Assembly (NCBI GenBank): GCA_051530055.1 | Contig: CM121342.1 | Location: 8,308,001 to 8,372,000 of the forward strand | DNA length: 64,000 bases | DNA from: Neoechinorhynchus agilis | Lineage: Eukaryota; Acanthocephala | Reading direction: 5' to 3' | Part shown: positions 30,571-41,445 of the stretch, piece by piece | Numbering within the stretch: the stretch's first letter is position 1 | Layout: the number at the start of each line of letters is the position of its first letter | Position numbers and translations under genes: made by a program | Notes under the pieces: generated by a model | Told to the model about the DNA's origin: nothing | What the model saw: only the letters and a program-made list of their open reading frames with translations | Databases searched by the model: none

Positions 30571-32380
30571 CCTCCTAACAAATTTTAAGAAAAATCCTTA
30601 AAAAATCAGGTATTTTATAGCGCTCGCGAAACTCGCAATAATCCGAACACAATTGGTTCCATTTTATTTCCAACTTTGCAAGGAAATTTATTGAATAAAT
30701 TTGGATTTTTCTTAAAAACCAAAAACACCAACGAAGGATGAGCAACCCAACAAAAAAAAAATCCTAAAATAGTATTAACAAACTAATAATCGAAAAATTG
30801 GTTTCCATTTTATTTCCAACCTTTGCAAGGAAATTTATTGAATAAATTTGGATTTTTCTTAAAAAACTCGTAAAAAATCGTAGCCACACGAAGGATGAGC
30901 AAATCTCCTAACAAATTTTAAGAAAAATCCTTAAAAAATCAGGTATTTTATAGCGCTCGCGAAACTCGCAATAATCCGAACACAATTGGTTTCCATTTTA
31001 TTTCCAACTTTTGCCAAGGAAATTTATTGAATAAATTTGGATTTTTCTTAAAAAACTCGTCAAAAATCGAAGCCAAACGAAGGATGAGCAAATCTCCTAA
31101 CAAATTTTAAGAAAAATCCTTAAAAAATCAGGTATTGTATAGCGCTCGCGAAACTCGCAATAATCCGAACACAATTGGTTTCCATTTTATTTCCAACCTT
31201 TGCAAGGAAATTTATTGAATAAATTTGGATTTTCTTTAAAAAAACTCGTAAAAAATCGTAGCCACACGAAGGATGAGCAAATCTCCTAACAAATTTTAAG
31301 AAAAATCCTTAAAAAATCAGGTATTTTATAGCGCTCGCGAAACTCGCAATAATCCGAACACAATTGGTTTCCATTTTATTTCCAACTTTTGCCAAGGAAA
31401 TTTATTGAATAAATTTGGATTTTTCTTAAAAAACTCGTAAAAAATCGAGCCAAACGAAGGATGAGCAAATCTCCTAACAAATTTTAAGAAAAATCCTTAA
31501 AAAATCAGGTATTGTATAGCGCTCGCGAAACTCGCAATAATCCGAACACAATTGGTTTCCATTTTATTTCCAACCTTTGCAAGGAAATTTATTGAATAAA
31601 TTTGGATTTTTCTTAAAAAACTCGTAAAAAATCGTAGCCAAACGAAGGATGAGCAAATCTCCTAACAAATTTTAAGAAAACATTAAAAAATCAGGTATTG
31701 TATAGCGCTCGCGAAACTCGCAATAATCCGAACACAATTGGTTTCCATTTTATTTCCAACCTTTGCAAAATTTATTGAATAAATTTGGATTTTTCTTAAA
31801 AAAACTCGTAAAAAATCGTAGCCACACGAAGGATGAGCAAATCTCCTAACAAATTTTAAGAAAAATCCTTAAAAAATCAGGTATTTTATAGCGCTCGCGA
31901 AACTCGCAATAATCCGAACACAATTGGTTTCCATTTTATTTCCAACTTTTGCCAAGGAAATTTATTGAATAAATTTGGATTTTTCTTAAAAAACTCGTCA
32001 AAAATCGAAGCCAAACGAAGGATGAGCAAATCTCCTAACAAATTTTAAGAAAAATCCTTAAAAAATCAGGTATTGTATAGCGCTCGCGAAACTCGCAATA
32101 ATCCGAACACAATTGGTTTCCATTTTATTTCCAACCTTTGCAAGGAAATTTATTGAATAAATTTGGATTTTTCTTAAAAAAACTCGTAAAAAATCGTAGC
32201 CACACGAAGGATGAGCAAATCTCCTAACAAATTTTAAGAAAAATCCTAAAAAAATCAGGTATTTTATAGCGCTCGCGAAACTCGCAATAATCCGAACACA
32301 ATTGGTTTCCATTTTATTTCCAACTTTTGCCAAGGAAATTTATTGAATAAATTTCGATTTTTCTTAAAAAACCTCGTTTT
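30571..32380. repeat. Satellite 1: ~188-bp tandem array, ~9-10 copies
   Basis: Units start CTCCTAACAAATTTTAAG at about 30572, 30905, 31094, 31283, 31471, 31659, 31842, 32032 and 32221, with one degenerate unit near 30740. Each contains TATAGCGCTCGCGAAACTCG and CCGAACACAATTGG. Two variants exist. Type A has TATTTTATAGC with AACTTTTGCCAAGG; type B has TATTGTATAGC with AACCTTTGCAAGG. From 30.9 kb the order is A B A B B A B A. No coding function; the open frames are by-products. Confidence 0.95.
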
Positions 32381-33295
32381 AAATCGCTTTTAAAATCTTT
32401 TTAAGAAGAATCGATCAAAAACTGACAGGATGTCAGCTGAATGATTCAAGAGCGGTGGCACGAATGTTTGGTGTCAGACTTTAGGTTTCTCGGAACTTGA
32501 ATTTTATTTTGAAATTAACCCGAACTAAACAAAATTCTCGAATGTTCACAATGAGGCTCGATTGAAGCGGAGCTTTCGTCGAACGAATTCGATAGATCTT
32601 TGATTACGTTTCTTTCGCATCAAGGATACTTGCGTGTTTTTCAATTGTACCGAATATCGATTGATTCTTTGTGGCTTTGTATAGATTTTCCAATTTGGTG
32701 AGAATTTTGGTTTTTGTTTGACCGTTCATTTCGTGGTTTTATATTTTGCCTTCAATTCGTCTCAATGTGTTTCGGAGTGTTCGGGACTTTTTTGCTTTCT
32801 TCATTTTAAATGGTTTTCTCAGAACAATTATTGAGATTACCGGTTTAAAAAAATCATCGTAGTTCAAATATTCGGGTTCCGAATTCGATTTTATCACTTT
32901 TAATTCGGTTTCTTATAGTGTCAACTTCTCCGTATTGACGTTTCTATGAGACAGAAACTCTGAACTCTACCAACGTTCAATTTTGAACGCATAAGTTTAC
33001 TTCATGGTTTTTTTTGTCACAATGAAAGTTTTCATTTAAAATGGACTTTAGACCAATTAATCTTGCAAAAGAACTGTAACATTTTTTATTTTGTGAAAAG
33101 TCCTTATATTTGGTTCAATAATAAATCTAATGAAGAAATTCGCTTTTATTTTATTAGTTTTATCTGATAGTCGCTGAAGAGAATAATTAGTCGAGAAACT
33201 TGAACTTGTGATTCGATAGCAGTACGAATTTAGATTTTTGTAAATGATTTTACCGAATCATAATCAATCTTCGATACCAGTGGAAATCGCATTGA
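32381..33295. other. Unique spacer between the two satellites
   Basis: About 0.9 kb of AT-rich unique DNA. No frame, tRNA or repeat recognised. Confidence 0.45.
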
Positions 33296-36200
33296 TGAAA
33301 ATATTTAAAAAATAGATGATTTTCCGATTATAAAACTTAATAGAACAATTTTTTGTTGATTTGCACTCCTTATTTTTTAAAGTGTTGAATATCATTCGAA
33401 TGCTTAGATTTTTCAAACTTCATTGATCTCCTTTTTAACCAGAAATCTGTTAAAATCATTGAAGGTGCATCGGAGAAAATATTTAAAAAAATAGATGATT
33501 TTCCGATTATAAAACTTAATAGAACAATTTTTTGTTGATTTGCACTCCTTATTTTTTAAAGTGTTGAATATCATTCGAATGCTTAGATTTTTCAAACTTC
33601 ATTGATCTCCTTTTTAACCAGAAATCTGTTAAAATCATTGAAGGCGCATCGGAAAATATTTAAAAAAATAGATGATTTCCGATTATAAAACTTAATGAAC
33701 AATTTTTTGTTGATTTGCACTCTTATTTTTTAAAGTGTTGAATATCATTCGAATGCTTAGATTTTTCAAACTTCATTGATCTCCTTTTTAACCAGAAATC
33801 TGTTAAAATCATTGAAGGGCTCGGAGAAAATATTTAAAAAAATAGATGATTTTCCGATTATAAAACTTAATAGAACAATTTTTTGTTGATTTGCACTCCT
33901 TATTTTTTAAAGTGTGGAATATCATTCGAATGCTTAGATTTTTCAAACTTCATTGATCTCCTTTTTAACAAAATCTGTTAAGATCATTGAAGGCGCATCG
34001 GAGAAAATATTTAAAATTAGATGATTTTCCGATTATAAAACTTAATAGAACAATTTTTTGTTGATTTCACTCCTTATTTTTTAAAGTGTTGAATATCATT
34101 CGAATGCTTAGATTTTTCAAACTTCATTGATCTCCTTTTTAACCAGAAATCTGTTAAGATCATTGAAGGCGCATCGGAGAAAATATTTAAAAAAATAGAT
34201 GATTTTCCGATTATAAAACTTAATAGAACAATTTTTTGTTGATTTGCACTCCTTATTTTTTAAAGTGTTGAATATCATTCGAATGCTTAGATTTTTCAAA
34301 CTTCATTGATCTCCTTTTTAACCAGAAATCTGTTAAGATCATTGAAGGCGCATCGGAGAAAATATTTAAAAAAATAGATGATTTTCCGATTATAAAACTT
34401 AATAGAACAATTTTTTGTTGATTTGCACTCCTTATTTTTTAAAGTGTTGAATATCATTCGAATGCTTAGATTTTTCAAACTTCATTGATCTCCTTTTTAA
34501 CCAGAAATCTGTTAAGATCATTGAAGGCGCATCGGAGAAAATATTTAAAAAATTAGATGATTTTCCGATTATAAAACTTAATAGAACAATTTTTTGTTGA
34601 TTTGCACTCCTTATTTTTTAAAGTGTGGAATATCATTCGAATGCTTAGATTTTTCAAACTTCATTGATCTCCTTTTTAACCAGAAATCTGTTAAGATCAT
34701 TGAAGGCGCATCGGAGAAAATATTTAAAAAATTAGATGATTTTCCGATTATAAAACTTAATAGAACAATTTTTTGTTGATTTGCACTCCTTATTTTTTAA
34801 AGTGTGGAATATCATTCGAATGCTTAGATTTTTCAAACTTCATTGATCTCCTTTTTAACCAGAAATCTGTTAAGATCATTGAAGGCGCATCGGAGAAAAT
34901 ATTTAAAAAAATAGATGATTTTCCGATTATAAAACTTAATAGAACAATTTTTTGTTGATTTGCACTCCTTATTTTTTAAAGTGTGGAATATCATTCGAAT
35001 GCTTAGATTTTTCAAACTTCATTGATCTCCTTTTTAACCAGAAATCTGTTAAGATCATTGAAGGCGCATCGGAGAAAATATTTAAAAATTAGATGATTTT
35101 CCGATTATAAAACTTAATAGAACTTTTTTGTTGATTTGCACTCCTTATTTTTTAAAGTGTGGAATATCATTCGAATGCTTAGATTTTTCAAACTTCATTG
35201 ATCTCCTTTTTAACCAGAAATCTGTTAAGATCATTGGCATCGGAGAAATATTTAAAAAATTAGATGATTTTCCGATTATAAAACTTAATAGAACAATTTT
35301 TTGTTGATTTGCACTCCTTATTTTTTAAAGTGTTGAATATCATTCGAATGCTTAGATTTTTCAAACTTCATTGATCTCCTTTTTAACCAGAAATCTGTTA
35401 AGATCATTGAAGGCGCATCGGAGAAAATATTTAAAAAATTAGATGATTTTCCGATTATAAAACTTAATAGAACAATTTTTTGTTGATTTGCACTCCTTAT
35501 TTTTTAAAGTGTTGAATATCATTCGAATGCTTAGATTTTTCAAACTTCATTGATCTCCTTTTTAACCAGAAATCTGTTAAGATCATTGAAGGCGCATCGG
35601 AGAAAATATTTAAAAAATTAGATGATTTTCCGATTATAAAACTTAATAGAACAATTTTTTGTTGATTTGCACTCCTTATTTTTTAAAGTGTGGAATATCA
35701 TTCGAATGCTTAGATTTTTCAAACTTCATTGATCTCCTTTTTAACCAGAAATCTGTTAAGATCATTGAAGGCGCATCGGAGAAAATATTTAAAAAATTAG
35801 ATGATTTTCCGATTATAAAACTTAATAGAACAATTTTTTGTTGATTTGCACTCCTTATTTTTTAAAGTGTTGAATATCATTCGAATGCTTAGATTTTTCA
35901 AACTTCATTGATCTCCTTTTTAACCAGAAATCTGTTAAGATCATTGAAGGCGCATCGGAGAAAATATTTAAAAAATTAGATGATTTTCCGATTATAAAAC
36001 TTAATAGAACAATTTTTTGTTGATTTGCACTCCTTATTTTTTAAAGTGTTGAATATCATTCGAATGCTTAGATTTTTCAAACTTCATTGATCTCCTTTTT
36101 AACCAGAAATCTGTTAAGATCATTGAAGGCGCATCGGAGAAAATATTTAAAAAATTAGATGATTTTCCGATTATAAAACTTAATAGAACAATTTTTTGTT

Positions 36201-36772
36201 GATTTGCACTCCTTATTTTTTAAAGTGTTGAATATCATTCGAATGCTTAGATTTTTCAAACTTCATTGATCTCCTTTTTAACCAGAAATCTGTTAAGATC
36301 ATTGAAGGCGCATCGGAGAAAATATTTAAAAAATTAGATGATTTTCCGATTATAAAACTTAATAGAACAATTTTTTGTTGATTTGCACTCCTTATTTTTA
36401 AAGTGTTGAATATCATTCGAATGCTTAGATTTTTCAAACTTCATTGATCTCCTTTTTAACCAGAAATCTGTTAAGATCATTGAAGGCGCATCGGAGAAAT
36501 ATTTAAAAAATTAGATGATTTTCCGATTATAAAACTTAATAGAACAATTTTTTGTTGATTTGCACTCCTTATTTTTTAAAGTGTGGAATATCATTCGAAT
36601 GCTTAGATTTTTCAAACTTCATTGATCTCCTTTTTAACCAGAAATCTGTTAAGATCATTGAAGGCGCATCGGAGAAAATATTTAAAAAATTAGATGATTT
36701 TCCGATTATAAAACTTAATAGAACAATTTTTGTTGATTTGCACTCCTTATTTTTTAAAGTGTTGAATATCCT
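33296..36772. repeat. Satellite 2: ~178-bp tandem array, ~19-20 copies
   Basis: The highly homogeneous unit contains GATGATTTTCCGATTATAAAAC, CTTCATTGATCTCC and TGAAGGCGCATCGG. Copies differ mainly in A-run lengths, small deletions and GTGTTGAAT versus GTGTGGAAT, the latter occurring in scattered blocks. The first copies (33.3-34.1 kb) are the most diverged. Repeated 60-codon frames on both strands come from the unit and end with it. The array ends about 140 bases before the likely TMCC start. Confidence 0.97.
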
Positions 36773-36909
36773 TCCAATATTCATGCTTCACAAATCGCTT
36801 TATAATTCAATTAATCCGGATGTTATTGCTCTATTTTGTTTACTTAAAAGGGGTTTCTCCGGTTTCTTGGATCTTTTGTTCGTTCCAGACATCGCATGTT
36901 TTGTTAAGG

Positions 36910-37734
36910 ATGGAGTCCACGACTGGATCTCTTGGCGGATCAAAGCTGCCTTCGCCAAAAACCGAACCGGAACTCTCGATTAATGAAAGAATAACGAAGA
37001 TCGATAATAAGATTGTGAAGGCAACGTGTCTCATTCGAGACTTAAAGAAGAGAGCTGAAGAAGACATTAATTTGTACTTTACATTGTCAAGTGATGCTGA
37101 TCGTGAGCAGAAGGATAAATTAAAGAATTGGGTTTGCACTAGACGTCAATCGATCGATAATGATGTTTCTGAATTAGAGGAGAAAATAGGCGTGTATTTA
37201 AAAGAAAAAAACAATTTGATTCAACAAGCAAATGATGAGCGCAATAATATACAGGAAGCCAAGAAGTTGATAAATAATAATAAGAGTGCTCCTCTTCCTG
37301 CTTCTGAGAGTACACAAAAGAGCCACGGAGAATCCAAATTCTCTTCAGAGAGTCTCTCCATATTTCATACAACCAATCGGTTTCAGAATCAAACATCAAT
37401 CAGTCGATGCAATAAAAATGCGCTAATTGAGGATTCTGACAGGATTTCCGAGAAATCCGAGCCATTAAAAGCAAACCCTCGAATAAAACAGAAGAGACGG
37501 CGAGCCTCAAGTAGAGAACAAAGTAATTGTAGAGGATTATGCTGTCAAAACAAGCAAATCTCAAATCTTGAAGCATCCACTGAGCCTACTTTATGTGATT
37601 TGTCAGCAAATATGATTGCTGTGAAACTAAAACTAGATCGACTTAATCAAGACGTCGCAGATATGATCGATCTCAATCAAATGGCAGTGAGCAATCTGAT
37701 GGCAGAGATTAAACGAATAAGATACGATGAGTGA
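36910..37734 (+). CDS. TMCC1: TMCC family protein, N-terminal coiled-coil part (frame 1)
   Basis: Frame from ATG 36910 (MESTTGSLGG) to TGA 37732-37734. An ATG at 36820 in the same frame is possible, but GTTCGTTCCAG at about 36890 looks like an acceptor, so I chose the later start. Residues ~25-110 form a coiled coil with INERITKIDNKIVKATCLIRD and a YFTLSSDADREQKDKLKNW block, matching the TMCC signature (..EYLKL.S.ADK.Q...IK..). Near the C-terminus LKLDRLNQDVADMIDL is the second TMCC helix. TMCC proteins are ER membrane proteins at ER-endosome contacts, acting with actin. The expected continuation (the ..F...L-rich helix and two TM segments) is in the next frame, 37727-38152, so one protein is split by a +1 shift. 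Confidence 0.7.
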   Translation: MESTTGSLGGSKLPSPKTEPELSINERITKIDNKIVKATCLIRDLKKRAEEDINLYFTLSSDADREQKDKLKNWVCTRRQSIDNDVSELEEKIGVYLKEKNNLIQQANDERNNIQEAKKLINNNKSAPLPASESTQKSHGESKFSSESLSIFHTTNRFQNQTSISRCNKNALIEDSDRISEKSEPLKANPRIKQKRRRASSREQSNCRGLCCQNKQISNLEASTEPTLCDLSANMIAVKLKLDRLNQDVADMIDLNQMAVSNLMAEIKRIRYDE

Positions 37735-38152
37735 TGCGCATTGGGGTTTCGTCATTCATCGTTCTTTAGACGATAAGTTTTCTTACAGTCTCTGCGAGGT
37801 TCAACGAGCTAATGATGAAAGACTGTCGTCTATAAACGACAAAGCCGCTCGAATTGAGCGGAAATTAATGGGTACAAATCGAAACAGTCGGATTCTTTGG
37901 CTTGATGATTCGGCTAATTACGGTTTAGCCGCCATTGGCACTCTTTTAGCTAATCTTATCTTCTCAATATTTGCGTTGATCATGAGTCTTGTCAGTTATG
38001 TTATCAGGATCGTTGGTCCATTCCAGCACCGTCGGACCACTTTCCGATCCTCTTTAAGCCTATTTTGCCTGGCACTGTTTATTGCATGGAGGTTGTACAG
38101 ACGGTTTATGCCGTCCATTTGGAAGCATCTAGCCGACTTAATCCAGTCTTAA
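37727..38152 (+). CDS. TMCC1: TMCC family protein, C-terminal TM part (frame 2)
   Basis: 141 codons starting at ATG 37727 inside ATGAGTGA, overlapping the end of frame 1 by eight bases. It opens with WGFVIHRSLDDKFSYSLCEVQ, which aligns with the YGFISQTLQEERYRYERLEDQ block of TMCC proteins. A short coiled coil follows, then hydrophobic segments at about residues 66-94 and 108-122, i.e. the two C-terminal TM helices that insert TMCC into the ER. The content is fully TMCC-like, so frames 1 and 2 belong to one ancestral protein. No GT..AG intron can bridge them. A sequencing indel, a recent mutation, +1 frameshifting, or re-initiation at the overlapping ATG are all possible. Confidence 0.7.
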   Translation: MSDAHWGFVIHRSLDDKFSYSLCEVQRANDERLSSINDKAARIERKLMGTNRNSRILWLDDSANYGLAAIGTLLANLIFSIFALIMSLVSYVIRIVGPFQHRRTTFRSSLSLFCLALFIAWRLYRRFMPSIWKHLADLIQS

Positions 38153-38409
38153 CAATTCGTCGAACAAAAAAGCGTGCTCATTTAGTTATATGGGGTGCTG
38201 GGATCTTTAAGAATATCTCCTATTTCCTTTTTTTAGACAGTAAAACATGCATCATAATACGGACAAAATCTTGCCGGTATGTATTAATCGGGGTTTGACA
38301 TTTATTACTTTACGTCTTCCAATTTCATCGCATTTTTAAACATTCAAATATTTCCCAAAAATTAACATGTAATAAAATAATGTCACATTGTCCAAATTTT
38401 GACGGACAA

Positions 38410-38880
38410 ATCCCACGGGGTAACGGTCGAAAGGACGCAGCGTAGGAATGTTCCTGATCTCGAATCGCCAGTAATTCGTCTCGATCTCTTAGACAATTGA
38501 TTTTCGAGGTCCTGCGCTGCGATACAAAACGACCCGAGTGTCTCTCTACGCCAAAGGGAACAAAATAATGATTTCGACCCAGGTCCCGGTATTTTGTCTT
38601 TTTGCTTTCCTCAGCGGCTGTTGCTGCTTCCCCTCCGGTTTGTGGCGAATTTTATATTGCTGGTTGCGAACGTGGCGTAACACAGAAGGTATTTGCCTCC
38701 AATCGCCACGAGAATACTATGACACCGTCCGGTCTACGGTGGCCATCGAGTCAGTAAAGATTGCTTGGCTCTAAGATGTTTGGCCCATTCACATTATTCA
38801 GGGCACGACTAAGAATTGCGTTCACTTCGGCGTGTCATGAGCACCTTCCGCCTGATTGCCGACAGAAGAGACCATGGCGT
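38410..38880 (-). pseudogene. R2-group-like element C-terminal fragment E4
   Basis: The minus strand carries, in shifting frames, GRHGLFCRQSGGR, then a LEPSNLY..DG.RRPDG.I..W block, then AATAAEESKKTKYRDLS and FVPFGVE, then a diverged ..QDLENQLSKR region. These are the zinc-binding HGL.C motif, the D..K-rich nuclease-like region and the PF.VET motif seen in the other tails. 38415-38640 is nearly identical to 45155-45345. Several stops and frameshifts. No RT remains. Confidence 0.6.
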
Positions 38881-39204
38881 CCCGAATTTTTAAATAAAAT
38901 TTTTTTAGTAATATGTTTAACTTCGTTGAAAACTGGCTTACATTCTCTTTAAATTTCTCCGAACGCAGTGTTAATTTTGTTAATTATTGTAGAAAGCGAA
39001 TTCGGGACTGCATAGTTCCGTTTAATTTTTTTATCACTTTTCTTCATGTTCGCCCTTTTTTGTCTTAACTCAAAGAATTCAGTTGCTTTGATAAACCCGA
39101 GATTCAGTCTAAAATATTTGCCTCATAATGCTACATTTTGATGAGTAAATTTCTTTTAATTCACATAATAGTCTTAGAATTGATCCACTAGTGTTTTTAG
39201 CCAT
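38881..39204. other. Spacer upstream of ZMAT2
   Basis: AT-rich. It should contain the promoter and a short first exon of ZMAT2, which I could not place with confidence. Confidence 0.35.
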
Positions 39205-39934
39205 TTGTCCTTTAAATCGAAATTTTTGAAAAGTTACATCCAGATTCCTGGTGATCATCGACGCAAATGGAACGTAAACGACTACGCACCCGTGAACCGA
39301 GATGAAGAGCCCATGAAATCGGTTGAACGTGAACTATTACGAGCAAGGGAATATAAAGTCGATCTTGAGTCCCAAGTTGGTAAATCGATATTGATAAATA
39401 AAAGTTCTCCCATGACTTGCGAGACCGGAGGGTAAGACATGCACAAATTTTCAGCAGGTAAATTTTGTATTAGATTCTATTGCAATGTCTGTGATTGTGT
39501 AGTAAAAGACTCAATAAACTTTCTCGATCACATTAATGGTCGGAAACGTGGGTTTTTATCCTTTAAAATTGACGGATATCTCGCATGTTTCTTTAGATCA
39601 ACGTAATATGGGAATGTCCATGAAAGTCCAGCGCAGTACGGTTGAAGATGTTAAGAAAAGATTCGAGCTTCATAAGAGGAAATCGGAGGCGGTTAAGCGT
39701 GAGTATCAGTTAAAAGAAAGATTGGAAGAAATCGAGGAAGAGGTAGGCAGCTCTTTTAGTCTTTTTAATTACTCTTTGGAAAAGGAAATTAGAATAAGGG
39801 AAGAACGAGCTGAAAGGAAACGTGCTAAGCGTTTGAACACGGGAAATGATATTGAATTGAGTGTACAAGACCTTGATCCAGGACTCGAGGAATTGATGGG
39901 AATCAAAGGTTTTGGATCTTCAAAGAAAAAGTAG
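39205..39934 (+). CDS. ZMAT2: ZMAT2 / Snu23 spliceosomal zinc-finger protein (5' end unresolved)
   Basis: Exons ..39431, 39474-39547 and 39597-39934 join in phase across 42- and 49-base introns. The protein has [31 protein letters not shown], a U1C/matrin-type C2H2 finger YCNVCDC...[10 protein letters not shown] split by the introns, then [21 protein letters not shown] and a C-terminal GFGSSKKK. These are the ZMAT2 (yeast Snu23) signatures almost in full. Snu23 is a U4/U6.U5 tri-snRNP component that acts around the 5' splice site before activation. No ATG opens the first exon frame, so a short upstream exon must supply the start; GTTACATCCAG just before 39244 may be its acceptor. The Glu-rich tail is normal for the family. 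Confidence 0.88.
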
Positions 39935-40406
39935 TCTTTCGCGATGTCGTAGTTTCTATTAAATATGTTATTTTGTAGTATTCAGACATCTTTCAATGTA
40001 ATTTTTAGTTAATTCGGTCAGAAATAATTTTAATGTAGGTTATATTTTGTTATTTGCTTTAGGTTTATTTTTTCACTCAATCGTATCGCAAAAGGTGTTT
40101 ATCCATGAGTTATAAAACATGTTCCAGCTTTCGATACAAACTTACGCACCATCTCAAAGCTTCATGGAACAGTAAAAAATATTAGTTGCAGACTTTGAAA
40201 ATTATACATCGCAGATTTATTGCTACCATTTTTATTTTTGCGATTTTTTAAATCCGCTATTGTAAAAATTCTGAATGTCATCCTTTTGACAATATATAAG
40301 TGAATTATCGTTTTTAATTTTTCCAATGAGCTTTCAATGATGAACGCTTTGCTTTAAATAGATACCGTACGGATCTTTTCGGGGGGATTTGATTAGAACC
40401 GATGAA
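39935..40406. other. 3' region of ZMAT2 and spacer
   Basis: AT-rich, no supported gene. A run of G (GGGGGGATTTG) lies near 40381. Confidence 0.4.
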
Positions 40407-40473
40407 CCCGACGAGATTCGAAACGTCTTTAATAAATATTCATTTACCGGGTGTAGACCTAAACAATAATTCC
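40407..40473 (+). repeat. Dispersed repeat R-b, copy 1
   Basis: CCCGACGAG.TTCGAAACGTC...TCATTT.CCGGG.GTAGAC..AAACAATAATTCC, about 67 bases, recurs at 63646-63712 in the same orientation with few differences. The family is unidentified; such short units may be the end of a mobile element. Confidence 0.7.
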
Positions 40474-40667
40474 ACTTTCAATCTTCCCATGACCTTTCAA
40501 AGTCGTCTGCAAACATATAATATGAAGACATGTTTATTGGCTTTCAACGAAACCCTTTTTTCAAATTTATTTTACATTGAAAAAGTCAAATCTCAAACAT
40601 TTTGTCCAATAGTTTTGCCATGTTCAAATCTTAAATTATTTCAGTTTTGTCAATACTTAAATAACTT

Positions 40668-41445
40668 ATGTTAATCCCCTACTTGTGGCGCATCCGCTGG
40701 CTCACCAAAGGCGTACCTCAAGGGGCTGTGCTGTCACCACTTCTCTTTAATATTTTCTTAAAAGACCTCAAACCTCTCTCCTCTCACTCTAAACTTTTCT
40801 TATATGCCGACGATCTCACCCTCATCTCTCAATCAACCTCTCTCTCCATAACCTCTAACGAAATCACACACATGAAAGATTTCTACAATAATTACAACCT
40901 CCAGTTGAATTTCTCTAAACGCTTCGAAATGATCTCCTCGATCTCCCGCAACCCCATTTCCTGCACCGATCTTCCAAATTGCATCTGATGAATCACCTCC
41001 CTCAGAATTGTGGATCTCCAATTTCAATCAAACTTGAAATGCGAATCTCACATTTTACTATCACTCAAATGCATTACCTTTTAAACCTACCTCTTCAAAC
41101 GCCTCCGACATTTAGGAATCCATTCACCCGATCTCTCCAAATTATACTTCAGCCTCATTTTACCTTTCCTCACATACGGTTATCCTGTCTTTTGCAACCT
41201 TTCCCACGTTTCATAAAAGAGCATCTAAAATTTGCACATGCCTTGATACTATTTTCATAAAACAATCAAGACACCTCCCAATTCTACCAGCACAATTTTT
41301 AACACATTTTACTCCCTTTTCACATGAGTACAACACTCGTAATCCCAATTCATTTCATCATCCATCAACATCGCACCTCACTATACTTACGCTCCTTTTT
41401 TCACGCTGCCCAATCTTCTCGGATATCAGAACTTGAAATGAACCT
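40668..41445 (+). pseudogene. LINE-J copy 1 (Jockey/CR1-like RT), 5'-truncated
   Basis: 40668-40988 encodes TKGVPQGAVLSPLLFNIFL and LFLYADDLTLI, i.e. RT motifs B and C with an intact YADD, followed by a diverged thumb. The C-terminal tail (around 41300-41440, YNTRNP-type) matches the tails at 44590-44770 and 59950-60090. The copy lacks its endonuclease and fingers. It is interrupted at about 41445 by an R2-group-like element, and its 3' UTR resumes near 43101. Confidence 0.65.

Noticed and set aside
32058-32333. 91-codon minus-strand frame in satellite 1
   Set aside because: It only reads through two satellite units and repeats itself; no independent coding evidence.
30571-36772. CRISPR-like arrays
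   Set aside because: Units are contiguous ~180-bp satellites without spacers, in a eukaryotic genome.
34594-36983. Repeated 60-codon frames and a 143-codon frame in satellite 2
   Set aside because: They arise from the 178-base unit on both strands and end with the array; not genes.
38538-38774. Plus-strand frame MSLYAKGNKIMISTQ, shared with 45240
   Set aside because: It is antisense to the R2-group-like C-terminal fragments E4 and E6, not a protein-coding start.
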